In this document: positions 27,598-36,262 of the stretch, one piece after another
How the letters are laid out: each line of letters starts with the position of its first letter
Numbering within the stretch: the stretch's first letter is position 1
DNA from: an uncultured Clostridia bacterium
GTDB lineage: Bacteria; Bacillota; Clostridia; Oscillospirales; Ruminococcaceae
Direction: 5' to 3'
Assembly: GCA_945873955.1 (NCBI GenBank)
Contig: CAMCFA010000001.1
Location: 62,001-126,000 of the forward strand
DNA length: 64,000 bases
The notes under the pieces: model-generated
What the model saw: the letters and a program-made list of their open reading frames with translations, nothing else
What the model was told of the DNA's origin: nothing
Databases searched by the model: none
Position numbers and translations under genes: made by a program

Positions 27598-29424
27598 ATG
27601 TGCGGAATAGTAGGCTATATCGGTCAGCGCGACTGCACCGACGTACTCATGGACGGGCTGGAAAAGCTGGAATACCGCGGCTATGACAGCGCGGGAATCG
27701 CAGTGTTTGAAAAGACCGGTATCAAGACCGTCAAGACCAAGGGCAAGCTGAAGGATATGCGTCAGAAGCTGGAAACCGAGGGAAGTCCCGTCGGTCACTG
27801 CGGGATAGGGCATACCCGCTGGGCGACCCACGGCGAGCCTAGCGACCAGAACTCCCACCCGCATTCCAACGGCAGAGTGACTATCGTCCATAATGGTATA
27901 ATCGAGAATTACATAGAGCTTAAAGAGTTTCTTACCGAAAAGGGATATGTGTTCCACTCCCAGACGGACAGCGAGGTAGTTGCCTGCCTGCTGGACTACT
28001 ATTATTCAGAGCGGAATCCGCTCCGCGCTATAATGGAAACTGTCAAGGAGCTTCAGGGAAGCTACGCTCTGGGTATCATGTTCAAGGATTTCCCGGACAG
28101 GGTCTATGCTACCCGCAAGGAGTCGCCGCTTATCGTCGGGATAGGCGAAAACGAGTACTTTATCGCCAGCGATATCCCGGCATTCCTAAAATACACCAAG
28201 AAATACGCTCTGCTGGAGGACGACGATATCGTCTGCATGACTAATGACGATATCGAATTCTACGACGTCCACGGACTGCCGGAGCAGAAAGAGATAAGCG
28301 TTGCCGAATGGGACGTTGAGCAGGCGCAGAAGTGCGGCTACCCGCATTTCATGCTGAAAGAAATTCACGAGCAGCCCGAAATAGTGCAAAAAACCCTTGA
28401 ATCCTGCTGTAAGAACGGCGAACCCAGCTTTGAGGATATCGGGCTTACCGACGACATGCTGCGGGACGTGAAACGTGTGTTCGTTGTAGCATGTGGCACG
28501 GCAATGCACGCGGGGATAATTGCACGCTATGCTATCGAGCAGCTTGCGCGGGTGCCGGTGACTGTCGAGGTCGCTTCGGAATTCCGCTATATGGACCCTA
28601 TCGTCGGCGAGGGAGATCTTGTCATAGTTGTTTCCCAGAGCGGCGAGACCGCCGACACAAAAGCGGGTCTGGAGCTTGCAAAGCAAAAGGGCGCGAAAAC
28701 TCTTGCGGTGGTGAACGTCAAGTACTCTGCGATAGCGCGGCAGGCGGATATGTTTATCCACACCCTTGCCGGCCCGGAGATAGCCGTTGCCTCCACAAAA
28801 GCGTATACTGCGCAGATATCGGTGCTGTACCTGTTGGCGTTTCGTTTCGCGTTCGCGCGTGGGACTATCGACCGGGAGCGCATGAATCAGCTCACGGCGC
28901 AGCTTCTCACCGCGCCGAAAGCAATACAGGACGTTATCGACCACAAGCAGGACTGCCAGTATATCGCGAGCAAGCTGATCAACACAGACACGCTGTTCTT
29001 TATTGGCAGGAGCTTCGATTACGCGTTGTCGCTGGAGGGTTCGCTTAAGCTGAAAGAGATAAGCTACATTCACTCCGAGGCGTATGCGGCTGGGGAGCTG
29101 AAACACGGCACTATTTCGCTGATTGAGCCGGGTATCCCGGTAATTACCGTGGCGACCCAGTCCGCGGTGCTTGCCAAGACTATCAGCAACATGGAGGAGG
29201 TCAAGGCGCGGGGCGGCGTTATTATCGCCGTGTGCCGAAAGGGTACTGTTTTCGCCGCCGACTCTGTTGACATGAAGCTGGAGATAGACACAGACCTTGA
29301 CGACATTCTTGTACCCCTGCCGACGGTGTGCGCGTTGCAGCTTATAGCGTACTACACGTCGGTGCTGCGCGGCATAGACCCGGATAAGCCGAGAAATCTG
29401 GCTAAATCAGTCACCACCGAATAA
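27598..29424 (+). CDS. glmS: Glutamine-fructose-6-phosphate aminotransferase
   Basis: This enzyme makes glucosamine-6-phosphate, the entry point to UDP-GlcNAc and the cell wall. The class II glutaminase domain starts MCGIVGYIG with the nucleophile Cys2 (residues 1-220). Two SIS isomerase domains follow (about 285-420 and 455-600), with VACGTAMHAG, SQSGETADT and SEAYAAGELKHG, and the end is LAKSVTTE. Length 608 aa is standard, and the site TGGAGG lies 7 nt upstream. It is a single-gene unit with its own promoter and terminator. Confidence 0.97.
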   Translation: MCGIVGYIGQRDCTDVLMDGLEKLEYRGYDSAGIAVFEKTGIKTVKTKGKLKDMRQKLETEGSPVGHCGIGHTRWATHGEPSDQNSHPHSNGRVTIVHNGIIENYIELKEFLTEKGYVFHSQTDSEVVACLLDYYYSERNPLRAIMETVKELQGSYALGIMFKDFPDRVYATRKESPLIVGIGENEYFIASDIPAFLKYTKKYALLEDDDIVCMTNDDIEFYDVHGLPEQKEISVAEWDVEQAQKCGYPHFMLKEIHEQPEIVQKTLESCCKNGEPSFEDIGLTDDMLRDVKRVFVVACGTAMHAGIIARYAIEQLARVPVTVEVASEFRYMDPIVGEGDLVIVVSQSGETADTKAGLELAKQKGAKTLAVVNVKYSAIARQADMFIHTLAGPEIAVASTKAYTAQISVLYLLAFRFAFARGTIDRERMNQLTAQLLTAPKAIQDVIDHKQDCQYIASKLINTDTLFFIGRSFDYALSLEGSLKLKEISYIHSEAYAAGELKHGTISLIEPGIPVITVATQSAVLAKTISNMEEVKARGGVIIAVCRKGTVFAADSVDMKLEIDTDLDDILVPLPTVCALQLIAYYTSVLRGIDPDKPRNLAKSVTTE

Positions 29425-29430
29425 AAAACC

Positions 29431-29459
29431 AAGCCCGGAAGATTCTTCCGGGCTTTTTT
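29431..29459 (+). terminator. Terminator of glmS
   Basis: AAGCCCGGAA (29431-29440) and TTCCGGGCTT (29446-29455) pair around GATTC, followed by a run of Ts. Confidence 0.9.
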
Positions 29460-29536
29460 ATGTATAAGCTCCTGTGAATCACAGAATCTCTTTATCGGCA
29501 TACAATGTAGGAGAAATAGCTGAAAGGAGAATCAAC

Positions 29537-31363
29537 ATGTGTGGTATCGCAGGACAGATAGGATATGAGGAGAATATGCGCCGCATGAGCGGAGTAATGC
29601 AGCAGATGAGCGCGGTTTTAGCGCCCAGAGGACCGGACGCGTCCGGGCTATACTGCGACGACAACGCGTTTCTGGTACACCGTCGGCTGATAGTTATCGA
29701 CCCGGAGAATGGCGCCCAGCCTATGAGCCACGATAACTTCACTCTGGTGTACAATGGGGAGCTGTATAACACAGAGGAGATACGGCGGGAGCTGCTGCGC
29801 CGCGGCGTGGAGTTCACCGGGCATTCCGACACCGAGGTGGTGCTGAAAGCGTACGCCGTTTTCGGCGAGGACAGCGTGAAGATGTTCAACGGGATATTCG
29901 CGTTCGCCGTGTGGGACAGCCGTAAGCGGACGCTGTTTCTGGCGCGGGACAGAATCGGTGTAAAGCCGCTTTTTTACAGCCTTACCAAGGACGGTATCAT
30001 ATTCGCAAGCGAGATAAAGGCTCTGCTGAAACACCCGGCGGTCAAACCGATAGTTACCGAGGACGGAATTGCAGAGATACTGCTGATAGGACCTGCGAAG
30101 CGCACCGGCAGCGGCGTATTCCGGGATATCAGGGAGATTCCGGCGGCACATTGCGGGCTGCTCACCGAGGACGGATTCACGCTGCGCAGGTACTGGGAGC
30201 TTAAAGCCCAGCCGCACACTGAGAATTTCACTGAAACCTCCGCGCATGTGCGTGAGCTTATCACCGACGCCGTAAAGCGACAGCTTGTGAGCGACGTTCC
30301 GCTGTGCTGTTTTCTTTCCGGCGGGCTTGACAGCAGTGTGATATCAGCAATTGCCGCTAAGGAATTCGCGGAGCAGGGGAAACAGCTTTCAACATGGTCT
30401 ATCGATTACAAATTCAATCACCGGAACTTCAAGGCAAGCAGCTTCCAGCCGGACGAGGACGCTCCGTGGATAGTCAAAATGTCTGAGTTCCTAAACTCCG
30501 ACCACAGTAATGTTGAGCTTGACACGCTGGAGCTTGCCGACGCTCTGGAGGACTCCACGCTGGCGCGGGATCTTCCGGGAATGGCTGATGTTGACAGTTC
30601 CCTGTATCTGTTCTGCCGGGAGATAAAGAAGCGCTTCCCGGTTGCCTTATCCGGAGAAGGCGCTGATGAAATACTAGGCGGCTACCCGTGGTATCACCGC
30701 AAAGAGGTGCTGTTCTATGACGGTTTCCCGTGGTCTACCGCTGTTCCGGAGCGCGCGGCGCTCATGAAGCGCCCCATGTCAGCCTGCGACGCGGAGGAGT
30801 ACGTCCGCAGGAGCTACGATAAATGCCTTGCGCAGACGGACTATCTAGATTCCGACAACCCGACCGCTCGGCGCATGCGCGAAATGTTTCTGCTGAATCT
30901 GGATTATTTTATGGCAACGTTGCTAGACCGCAAGGATCGCATGTCAATGGCTCACGGTCTGGAGGTAAGAGTGCCGTTCTGCGATTACCGTATCGTGGAG
31001 TACGCATACAATATCCCGTGGGAGATGAAGTCCTACACTGGGCGGGAAAAGGGACTTGTGCGCCATGCAATGGAGGGTATCCTGCCGGAGGACGTACTCT
31101 GGCGTAAGAAAAGCCCCTATCCCAAGACCCACAACCCGAATTACATGGAACTGATGAGCCAACGGCTGCGTGCGCTGCTTGACTCCGACGACTGCCGCGT
31201 GACGGAGATAGTAAGCGCTGACAAGCTGCGGGAAATGCTGGACTCCGACGGCAGGAGCTTCACCAAGAACTGGTACGGGCAGTTGATGACTGTCCCGCAG
31301 ATATATGCATATATGCTTCAAATCGACAAGTGGCTGAAGCACTATGATGTTATCCTGTCGTGA
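29537..31363 (+). CDS. asnB: Asparagine synthase (glutamine-hydrolysing)
   Basis: This enzyme makes asparagine from aspartate, ATP and glutamine. The glutaminase domain starts MCGIAGQIG (Cys2) with RGPDASG and LVYNGELYN. The synthetase domain has the PP-loop FLSGGLDSSVISA (about 257-269) and SGEGADEILGGY. The ATG at 29537 is chosen because it exposes Cys2 and has AAAGGAG 8 nt upstream; the in-frame ATG at 29474 would bury it. 608 aa is usual. A small CTGTG/CACAG hairpin lies in the leader (29471-29482). Only a weak hairpin plus eight Ts near 31405-31424 might end transcription. Confidence 0.95.
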   Translation: MCGIAGQIGYEENMRRMSGVMQQMSAVLAPRGPDASGLYCDDNAFLVHRRLIVIDPENGAQPMSHDNFTLVYNGELYNTEEIRRELLRRGVEFTGHSDTEVVLKAYAVFGEDSVKMFNGIFAFAVWDSRKRTLFLARDRIGVKPLFYSLTKDGIIFASEIKALLKHPAVKPIVTEDGIAEILLIGPAKRTGSGVFRDIREIPAAHCGLLTEDGFTLRRYWELKAQPHTENFTETSAHVRELITDAVKRQLVSDVPLCCFLSGGLDSSVISAIAAKEFAEQGKQLSTWSIDYKFNHRNFKASSFQPDEDAPWIVKMSEFLNSDHSNVELDTLELADALEDSTLARDLPGMADVDSSLYLFCREIKKRFPVALSGEGADEILGGYPWYHRKEVLFYDGFPWSTAVPERAALMKRPMSACDAEEYVRRSYDKCLAQTDYLDSDNPTARRMREMFLLNLDYFMATLLDRKDRMSMAHGLEVRVPFCDYRIVEYAYNIPWEMKSYTGREKGLVRHAMEGILPEDVLWRKKSPYPKTHNPNYMELMSQRLRALLDSDDCRVTEIVSADKLREMLDSDGRSFTKNWYGQLMTVPQIYAYMLQIDKWLKHYDVILS

Positions 31364-31438
31364 GTAATACCTGCCGCTCTCAGCCCGCACAAGATTGATA
31401 CAGAAGCTGCGGTTCTTTTTTTTATTCTGCACTGCTAT

Positions 31439-31531
31439 AAAAAAGGCAAAGCACAATTGCATAAGCCGTCCAGCCGTACAGTTGTTCTGTATGTAAGGAC
31501 AGCAATATCATCTGACGTGCTTTGCCTTTTT
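31439..31531. repeat. 93-bp multi-step palindrome (repeat element or structured RNA)
   Basis: AAAAAGGCAAAGCAC (31440-31454) is the exact reverse complement of 31517-31531. Inside it, ATTGC/GCAAT (31456-31460/31502-31506), GTCC/GGAC (31468-31471/31497-31500) and CGTACAG/CTGTATG (31475-31481/31487-31493) also pair, giving 31 nested pairs and a TTGTT loop. It ends in TTTTT, so it may terminate transcription. It could also be a miniature transposon-like repeat or a small RNA. No ORF on either strand is credible. The region 31364-31636 holds only this element and the tRNA promoter. Confidence 0.55.
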
Positions 31532-31596
31532 GGCGTTTTATTGTGTAGTTGTATAGCAAACTGTTCGCCATAATTTAAATTCTGGAATTTTAATGC

Positions 31597-31625
31597 TTGA
31601 CAAACCGGTAAGTTTGTGATATAAT
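31597..31625 (+). promoter_or_regulatory. Promoter of tRNA-Pro
   Basis: TTGACA (31597-31602), 17-nt spacer ending GTGA, TATAAT (31620-31625), 11 nt before the tRNA. Confidence 0.9.
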
Positions 31626-31636
31626 TGTAATGTTTT

Positions 31637-31712
31637 CGGGGTGTAGCGCAGTTGGTAGCGCGCGACATTTGGGATGTTGAGGCCGCAGGTTCGAATCCTG
31701 TCACTCCGACCA
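31637..31712 (+). tRNA. tRNA-Pro (anticodon TGG)
   Basis: The acceptor stem CGGGGTG pairs with CACTCCG (one G-U). The D-arm region is GCGCAGTTGGTAGCGC. The anticodon stem CGACA/TGTTG encloses TTTGGGA, so the anticodon is TGG. The T-arm contains GGTTCGAATCC, and the 3' end ACCA is encoded. Confidence 0.95.
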
Positions 31713-31719
31713 GGTCGAG

Positions 31720-31840
31720 TGCCTCGACACGCATTTTCGCGCGTTGAGGCGCTTTTATTTTCGGTTTTCGCCCGCGTAAAAATCTTTTTCGCATACTTGC
31801 CTCGACACGCATTTTCGTAGGTCGGGGCGCTCTTCGTTTT
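31720..31840 (+). terminator. Tandem terminators carrying a 20-bp direct repeat
   Basis: The stem GCCTCGACACGC / GCGCGTTGAGGC (31721-31752) is followed by GCTTTTATTTT. A second stem, GCCTCGAC / GTCGGGGC (31800-31827), is followed by GCTCTTCGTTTTT. Both begin with the same 20-bp sequence (31720-31739 and 31798-31817), so one arose by duplication. Confidence 0.7.
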
Positions 31841-31926
31841 TGAGCAATTAACTTGACCCGCATAAATCAAAATTTATACCGATTTTTGGGCATATAAACG
31901 TTAAATAAAGGTCAACAAATTAAAAC

Positions 31927-31967
31927 AAAAAAAGCCCGCGGAACGCATAATAAAAGCATTCCGCGGG
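31927..31967 (-). terminator. Terminator of tRNA-Arg
   Basis: Minus strand: CCCGCGGAATGC pairs with GCGTTCCGCGGG, followed by CTTTTTTTG. Confidence 0.9.
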
Positions 31968-31977
31968 TTTAATATTG

Positions 31978-32054
31978 TGGTACGCCTGATGCGATTCGAA
32001 CGCACGACACATAGCGTCGGAGGCTATTGCTCTATCCAGCTGAGCTACAGGCGC
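31978..32054 (-). tRNA. tRNA-Arg (anticodon CCG)
   Basis: Minus strand: acceptor GCGCCTG with CAGGCGT (terminal G-U), D-arm AGCTCAGCTGGATAGAGC, and anticodon stem ATAGC/GCTAT around CTCCGAC, giving anticodon CCG. The T-arm is GCGTTCGAATCGC and the encoded 3' end ACCA. It converges on tRNA-Pro. Confidence 0.95.
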
Positions 32055-32068
32055 ATATCGACTATAAT

Positions 32069-32097
32069 ATTATATCACGTTGCAGCGGAAATTGCAA
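32069..32097 (-). promoter_or_regulatory. Promoter of tRNA-Arg
   Basis: Minus strand: TTGCAA (32092-32097), 17-nt spacer ending GTGA, TATAAT (32069-32074). Confidence 0.85.
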
Positions 32098-32233
32098 CAG
32101 GTTTTTTGAAATTTTTTCAGAAAAAAATCTGCTTTTCTGCTGAGATATGTTATTTTCCGGCGAAATCACGGCATAATATTACACAGTGCGTTGTGAGTCC
32201 AAGCAAATAATAGGAATTAATTCTGTAATGCCC

Positions 32234-32282
32234 TTGACAAATCAGACAGAATATGATATAATCCTACTTGTCCGATAGGCAA
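32234..32282 (+). promoter_or_regulatory. Promoter of nifS-nifU with a possible operator at the start site
   Basis: TTGACA (32234-32239), 17-nt spacer ending ATGA, TATAAT (32257-32262). TTGTC-CGATA-GGCAA (32268-32282) straddles the likely start site and is an inverted repeat with one mismatch. An Rrf2-type regulator site is possible but unproven. Confidence 0.7.
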
Positions 32283-32325
32283 TATAAATTATTTTGTATA
32301 CATCATATAGAAAGACGGTGAATTT

Positions 32326-33519
32326 ATGAATACAATATATGCCGACAACGCTGCGACAACTAAAATCAGCAAAACAGCGCTTGCGGCAATGTTACCCTGT
32401 TTTGAGGAGAATTACGGCAACCCTTCCTCCCTGCACACCGTAGGTCAGAATGCCGCTGAGGCGCTGTTCAACGCCCGGCGTACTGTTGCGGAGTGCCTCG
32501 GCTGCGACCCTAAGGAGATCATCTTTACCGGCGGCGGCAGCGAGGCTGACAATCAAGCGCTGCTGACCGGCGCGGAGCTGGGCGCACGAAAGGGAAAGAA
32601 ACACATTATCTCCGACGCGATAGAACATCATGCAGTGCTCCATTCACTGAAACGCCTTGAAAAGCTGGGCTACGAGGTCACACTGCTCCCGGTGAACGGC
32701 GAGGGCTTCGTTGACCCGGAGGACGTCCGCAAGGCGATTCGCCCGGACACGGCTCTTGTTACCATAATGATGGCGAACAACGAGATCGGCACTATTGAAC
32801 CTATCAAGGAGATCGCGGAGATATGCCATGAAAAAGGCGTGCTGTTCCACACCGACGCAGTGCAGGCGGTAGGTCATATCCCGGTGAATGTCAAGGAGAT
32901 CGGCTGCGATATGCTGTCCCTTGCCGGTCACAAGTTCCACGGACCGAAGGGCGTAGGCGCTCTGTATGCGCGCAAGGGGCTGCTGGTTTCTACCCTTATC
33001 GAGGGCGGTGCGCAGGAGCGCGGCAAGCGCGCCGGAACAGAGAATATCCCTGGTATCGTCGGCATGGCGGCGGCGCTGAAAGAGGCTACTGACAATCTTG
33101 AAGCAAACATGGCGAAGATCACAAAGCTTCGCGACAGGCTTATTGAGGGGCTTTCGGTAATACCTCACTCGATTCTGAACGGACCGCGGGACAAGCGGCT
33201 TCCGGGCAACGTCAATATGTGCTTTGAGGGCATTGAGGGCGAATCGCTGCTGCTTCTGCTGGATCAGAAAGGGATCTGCGCTTCCTCAGGCTCGGCATGC
33301 ACCTCGGGCTCGCTTGACCCAAGCCATGTGCTGCTGGCTATCGGCAGGATACATGACGTGGCCCATGGTTCGCTGCGGCTTTCGCTGTGCGAGTCTAACA
33401 CTGAAGAAGAGATCGAAACAATTATAAAGGCTGTGCCGGAGGTCGTGGATTATCTCCGCAGGATATCACCGGTATGGCAGGACTTACAGGAGGGCAAGAG
33501 GACTTATGTTATACAGTGA
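32326..33519 (+). CDS. nifS: Cysteine desulfurase, NifS/IscS family
   Basis: This PLP enzyme takes sulfur from cysteine for Fe-S clusters. The start [24 protein letters not shown], the PLP-lysine motif [17 protein letters not shown] (about 202-218), [14 protein letters not shown] and the active-site cysteine loop [17 protein letters not shown] (about 321-337) are in the expected order. 397 aa is standard. The 3' end overlaps the scaffold gene nifU by 14 nt, so the donor and acceptor of sulfur are translated together. Confidence 0.95.
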   Translation: MNTIYADNAATTKISKTALAAMLPCFEENYGNPSSLHTVGQNAAEALFNARRTVAECLGCDPKEIIFTGGGSEADNQALLTGAELGARKGKKHIISDAIEHHAVLHSLKRLEKLGYEVTLLPVNGEGFVDPEDVRKAIRPDTALVTIMMANNEIGTIEPIKEIAEICHEKGVLFHTDAVQAVGHIPVNVKEIGCDMLSLAGHKFHGPKGVGALYARKGLLVSTLIEGGAQERGKRAGTENIPGIVGMAAALKEATDNLEANMAKITKLRDRLIEGLSVIPHSILNGPRDKRLPGNVNMCFEGIEGESLLLLLDQKGICASSGSACTSGSLDPSHVLLAIGRIHDVAHGSLRLSLCESNTEEEIETIIKAVPEVVDYLRRISPVWQDLQEGKRTYVIQ

Positions 33520-33934
33520 AAAGGTTATGGATCACTTCACCCACCCGCGTAACGTCGGCACGATAGAGGACGCCGACGGCGTAGGCGAGGTAGGAAACGC
33601 CAAGTGCGGCGATATCATGAAGATTTTCCTTAAGATCAAGGACGGTATCATTGACGACGTGAAATTCAGCACCTTTGGCTGCGGCTCTGCGATCGCCAGC
33701 AGCTCTATGGCTACCGAAATGATAAAGGGCAAGCCGGTATCCGAGGCGCTGGAGCTTACCAACAAGGCAGTGGTTGAGGCTCTTGACGGACTTCCCGCCC
33801 ACAAGATACACTGCTCTGTTCTGGCGGAAGAAGCAGTCAAGGCGGCGGTCAAGGATTACTACGACAAGAACGGCATTGCATACGATCCGGAATTGTTCAA
33901 GGATAAGCACGACTGCGAACACTGCGGCGAATAA
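33506..33934 (+). CDS. nifU: Fe-S cluster scaffold protein, NifU/IscU family
   Basis: This 142-aa scaffold receives sulfur from NifS and assembles clusters. The three cluster-ligand cysteines lie in GNAKCGDIM (with Asp), [12 protein letters not shown] and [12 protein letters not shown]. The C-terminal extension HDCEHCGE adds a CxxC common in clostridial versions. It overlaps nifS by 14 nt and is followed by a terminator. Confidence 0.94.
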   Translation: MLYSEKVMDHFTHPRNVGTIEDADGVGEVGNAKCGDIMKIFLKIKDGIIDDVKFSTFGCGSAIASSSMATEMIKGKPVSEALELTNKAVVEALDGLPAHKIHCSVLAEEAVKAAVKDYYDKNGIAYDPELFKDKHDCEHCGE

Positions 33935-33940
33935 ATCACT

Positions 33941-33979
33941 GATCTCCTTTCGACATGTTCGGGAGGGGATCTTCTTTTT
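33941..33979 (+). terminator. Terminator of nifS-nifU
   Basis: GATCTCCTTTCGA pairs (with G-U pairs) with TTCGGGAGGGGATC, followed by TTCTTTTT. An alternative pairing of GGGATC with GATCCC further right is also possible. Confidence 0.7.
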
Positions 33980-33991
33980 GATCCCTAGCAC

Positions 33992-34059
33992 TTGACTTAT
34001 TTTATAAAGTGTGGTAAAATAATATTTTGAAAGCTCCTGCAATGCTGGAGCGATTTTTT
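33992..34059 (+). promoter_or_regulatory. Promoter and leader terminator-like hairpin before the first CobW gene
   Basis: TTGACT (33992-33997), 17-nt spacer, TAAAAT (34015-34020). Just after the likely start, GCTCC/GGAGC (34033-34037/34047-34051) is followed by GATTTTTT, a small terminator shape 20 nt before the start codon. It could attenuate expression. Confidence 0.5.
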
Positions 34060-34079
34060 CAGAAAGAGGGACTAATAAA

Positions 34080-35207
34080 ATGACAAAGATAGATGTATTC
34101 TCCGGATTCCTCGGAGCAGGTAAGACTACCCTTATCAAGAAGCTGTTAAAGGAAGCGTACTCCGGCGAGAAGCTGGTACTCATTGAGAACGAGTTCGGCG
34201 AGATAGGCATTGACGGCGGCTTCATGAAGGACGCCGGGATACAAGTGACCGAAATGAATCAGGGCTGTATCTGCTGCTCACTGGTGGGTGATTTCGGCAA
34301 GGCGCTCCAGCAGGTGCTGAATCAGTTCGCACCGGACAGGATCCTCATTGAGCCGTCCGGCGTCGGCAAGCTGTCCGACGTTCTGAAAGCTGTTATGGGT
34401 ATCGACAGCGACCAGATCGTTCTCAACACATATACCACCGTTGTGGACGCTTCCAAGATCAAGATGTATATGAAGAACTTCGGCGAGTTCTACAAGAACC
34501 AAGTTGAGACCGCCAAGACCATAATCCTCAGCCGTTCCCAGAAGTTGTCCGAGGACAAGCTGGCAGAGGCTGTCGCACTGCTCAGACAGCTCAACGAGCA
34601 CGCAACGATAGTCACCACCCCGTGGGACGACATTAACGGCAAGCAGATACTTGAAGCTATGGAGACCAAGAACACCTTTGCGGAGGAGCTTCTCAAGGAC
34701 GAGGACATCTGCCCGGTATGCGGACATCACCATGATCACGACCATGATGAAGATGATGAACATGAACATCATCACCACCACGACCACGACGATGACGAGC
34801 ACGAACATCACCACCACCATGACGGCGAGTGCTGCCACCACGACCATGACGATGACGAGCACGAGCACCACCATCATCACGACGGTGAGGAGTGCGGCTG
34901 CGGACATCATCACCACCATCACGGTCACGACGCCGACGAAGTATTCACCAACTTCGGCGTTGAAACGGCTAAAAAGTTCACCAAGGAAGAGCTTGAAAAC
35001 GCGCTCTCCAAGCTGTCCGGCGAGGAATACGGCGCAGTTCTCCGTGCAAAGGGTATCGTTGCCGGCGCAGACGGCGTGTGGTATCATTTCGATTTCGTGC
35101 CGGAGGAGTATGAGGTACGCACCGGCGCGGCTGATGTCACCGGCAGAATGTGCGTGATCGGCTCTAAGCTGGAAGAAGCCAAGATCAAAGAGCTGTTCGG
35201 CGTTTGA
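34080..35207 (+). CDS. CobW/G3E-family GTPase with long histidine-rich metal-binding insert
   Basis: This 375-aa metallochaperone-type GTPase has P-loop SGFLGAGKTT (about 8-17), ENEFGEIGID, the metal-site motif GCICCS (about 62-67), EPSGVGK and LSRSQK. Between the GTPase and C-terminal CobW domains, residues about 216-283 form a His/Asp/Glu-rich segment with three near-identical tandem units (DHDDDEHEHHHHHDG type) plus CxxC and GCGHHHH. That is an unusually large metal store for the family. It probably binds zinc, or nickel or cobalt, and hands it to a client. A second CobW-like gene follows after 104 bp. No Zur box was recognised. Confidence 0.88.
   Translation: MTKIDVFSGFLGAGKTTLIKKLLKEAYSGEKLVLIENEFGEIGIDGGFMKDAGIQVTEMNQGCICCSLVGDFGKALQQVLNQFAPDRILIEPSGVGKLSDVLKAVMGIDSDQIVLNTYTTVVDASKIKMYMKNFGEFYKNQVETAKTIILSRSQKLSEDKLAEAVALLRQLNEHATIVTTPWDDINGKQILEAMETKNTFAEELLKDEDICPVCGHHHDHDHDEDDEHEHHHHHDHDDDEHEHHHHHDGECCHHDHDDDEHEHHHHHDGEECGCGHHHHHHGHDADEVFTNFGVETAKKFTKEELENALSKLSGEEYGAVLRAKGIVAGADGVWYHFDFVPEEYEVRTGAADVTGRMCVIGSKLEEAKIKELFGV
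34727..34926 (+). repeat. Coding tandem repeats of the histidine-rich insert
   Basis: Three imperfect in-frame units of about 45-60 bp encode the DHDDDEHEHHHHH pattern. The copies share long identical DNA stretches (for example GACGATGACGAGCACGA at about 34790 and 34848), so slippage or unequal recombination may change copy number. Confidence 0.75.
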
Positions 35208-35311
35208 TTTAGATCATTACCGCGAAGATCCGGGGCAGAATTGACTGTTTCGTGCGGCAAGGCGCTCCGGGTGCGGTCAAATATTCACTTTTATAGAAAG
35301 GAGTCCCGAAA

Positions 35312-36259
35312 ATGGAGCTTCCTGTTTATATGATAACGGGATTTCTGGAGAGCGGCAAGACCTCCTTTATCCTCGATACTATCAGCGACAAGCAGTTCAC
35401 AAGGGGACAGCGCACGCTGATAATCGCCTGCGAGGAGGGCGAGGTGGAGTACGCGCCGGACGTCCTCAAGGCGGCAAAGGCGGACGTTGAGTTCATCGAG
35501 GACGAGGAGGATTTCAACGAGGAACATCTGAACGCTCTCGTGAAGAAGTACCGTCCCACGCAGATAATGCTGGAATACAACGGCATGTGGAGCCTGCGCA
35601 CTATGGCGCAGAAAGCCCCCAAGGACTGGATATTCTACCAGATATTCATGTTCGTTGACCATTCCAAGTACCAGATATATATGAACAATATGCGGCAGCT
35701 TTTATCAGACAATTTCTCTGTGGCGGATATCGTTGTGTTCAATCGCTGCGAGAAGAACGCCGTTGACAAAAAGATGCTCCGCCGCAGCATAAAGGCGCTT
35801 AATCCCCGTATCGACATGATGTTTGAGTACACCGACGGAACTATCGAGCAGGGATTTCAGGGCGACGACGAAATGCCATACGACCTCAACGCCGATCCTA
35901 TCGAGGTTGTCCACGACGATTTCGGTCTGTGGTATGTCGACGTGATGAGCAGCACCGAGCGTTATATCGGTAAAAATATTCGTGTTCGCGGAATGGTGTT
36001 CCGCGCGTCCAATGTGCCAAAGGGGTACTTTGTTATCTCCCGCCGCGCAATGACCTGCTGTGCCGACGATATCCAAGTAGTGGGAATTCTTGTCAAGTCC
36101 CCGGAGGAGGGCAAGTTCAAGGACGGCGACTGGGTAGAGGTTACAGGTAAGATAATCATTGAGAGGCAGTCGGCGTACAAGGGCGAGGGTCCTGTACTCG
36201 CGGCTTCTGCGATACAGCCTACGGCGGCAGCTCCAAGCGAGCTGGTTTATTTCAGTTGA
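35312..36259 (+). CDS. CobW-like GTPase fused to a DUF1980/YcgQ-like domain
   Basis: This is a 315-aa protein. Residues 1-175 are a divergent G3E GTPase with P-loop GFLESGKTSF but no CxCC metal motif (the region reads CEEGEVEYA). NR-CE stands where NKxD/TKxD is usual, so nucleotide specificity may differ. Residues about 205-300 resemble the C-terminal domain of YcgQ/TIGR03943 proteins: NIRVRGMVFRASNVPKGYFVI, RRAMTCCADDIQVVGILV and DGDWVEVTGKI. In Bacillus ycgQ sits with a CobW gene under zinc control, so the fusion supports a metal, probably zinc, role for this pair. mtnA begins 3 nt after its stop. Confidence 0.8.
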   Translation: MELPVYMITGFLESGKTSFILDTISDKQFTRGQRTLIIACEEGEVEYAPDVLKAAKADVEFIEDEEDFNEEHLNALVKKYRPTQIMLEYNGMWSLRTMAQKAPKDWIFYQIFMFVDHSKYQIYMNNMRQLLSDNFSVADIVVFNRCEKNAVDKKMLRRSIKALNPRIDMMFEYTDGTIEQGFQGDDEMPYDLNADPIEVVHDDFGLWYVDVMSSTERYIGKNIRVRGMVFRASNVPKGYFVISRRAMTCCADDIQVVGILVKSPEEGKFKDGDWVEVTGKIIIERQSAYKGEGPVLAASAIQPTAAAPSELVYFS

Positions 36260-36262
36260 CGC

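Noticed and set aside
31720-31817. Possible CRISPR-like repeat pair
   Set aside because: There are only two copies, 78 bp apart, and each is part of a terminator stem. No cas genes are present.
31435-31863. Minus-strand open frame with GVTGFEPAAS-like text
   Set aside because: It is the reverse complement of tRNA-Pro and the adjacent terminator repeats, a well-known annotation artefact.
31977-32210. Plus-strand open frame starting MVRLMRFERTTHSVGG
   Set aside because: It is the complement of tRNA-Arg read as protein, also a classic artefact.
34278-35087. Valine-rich membrane-like frame on the minus strand
   Set aside because: It is produced by the complement of the histidine repeats (CAC/CAT read as GTG/ATG), not a gene.
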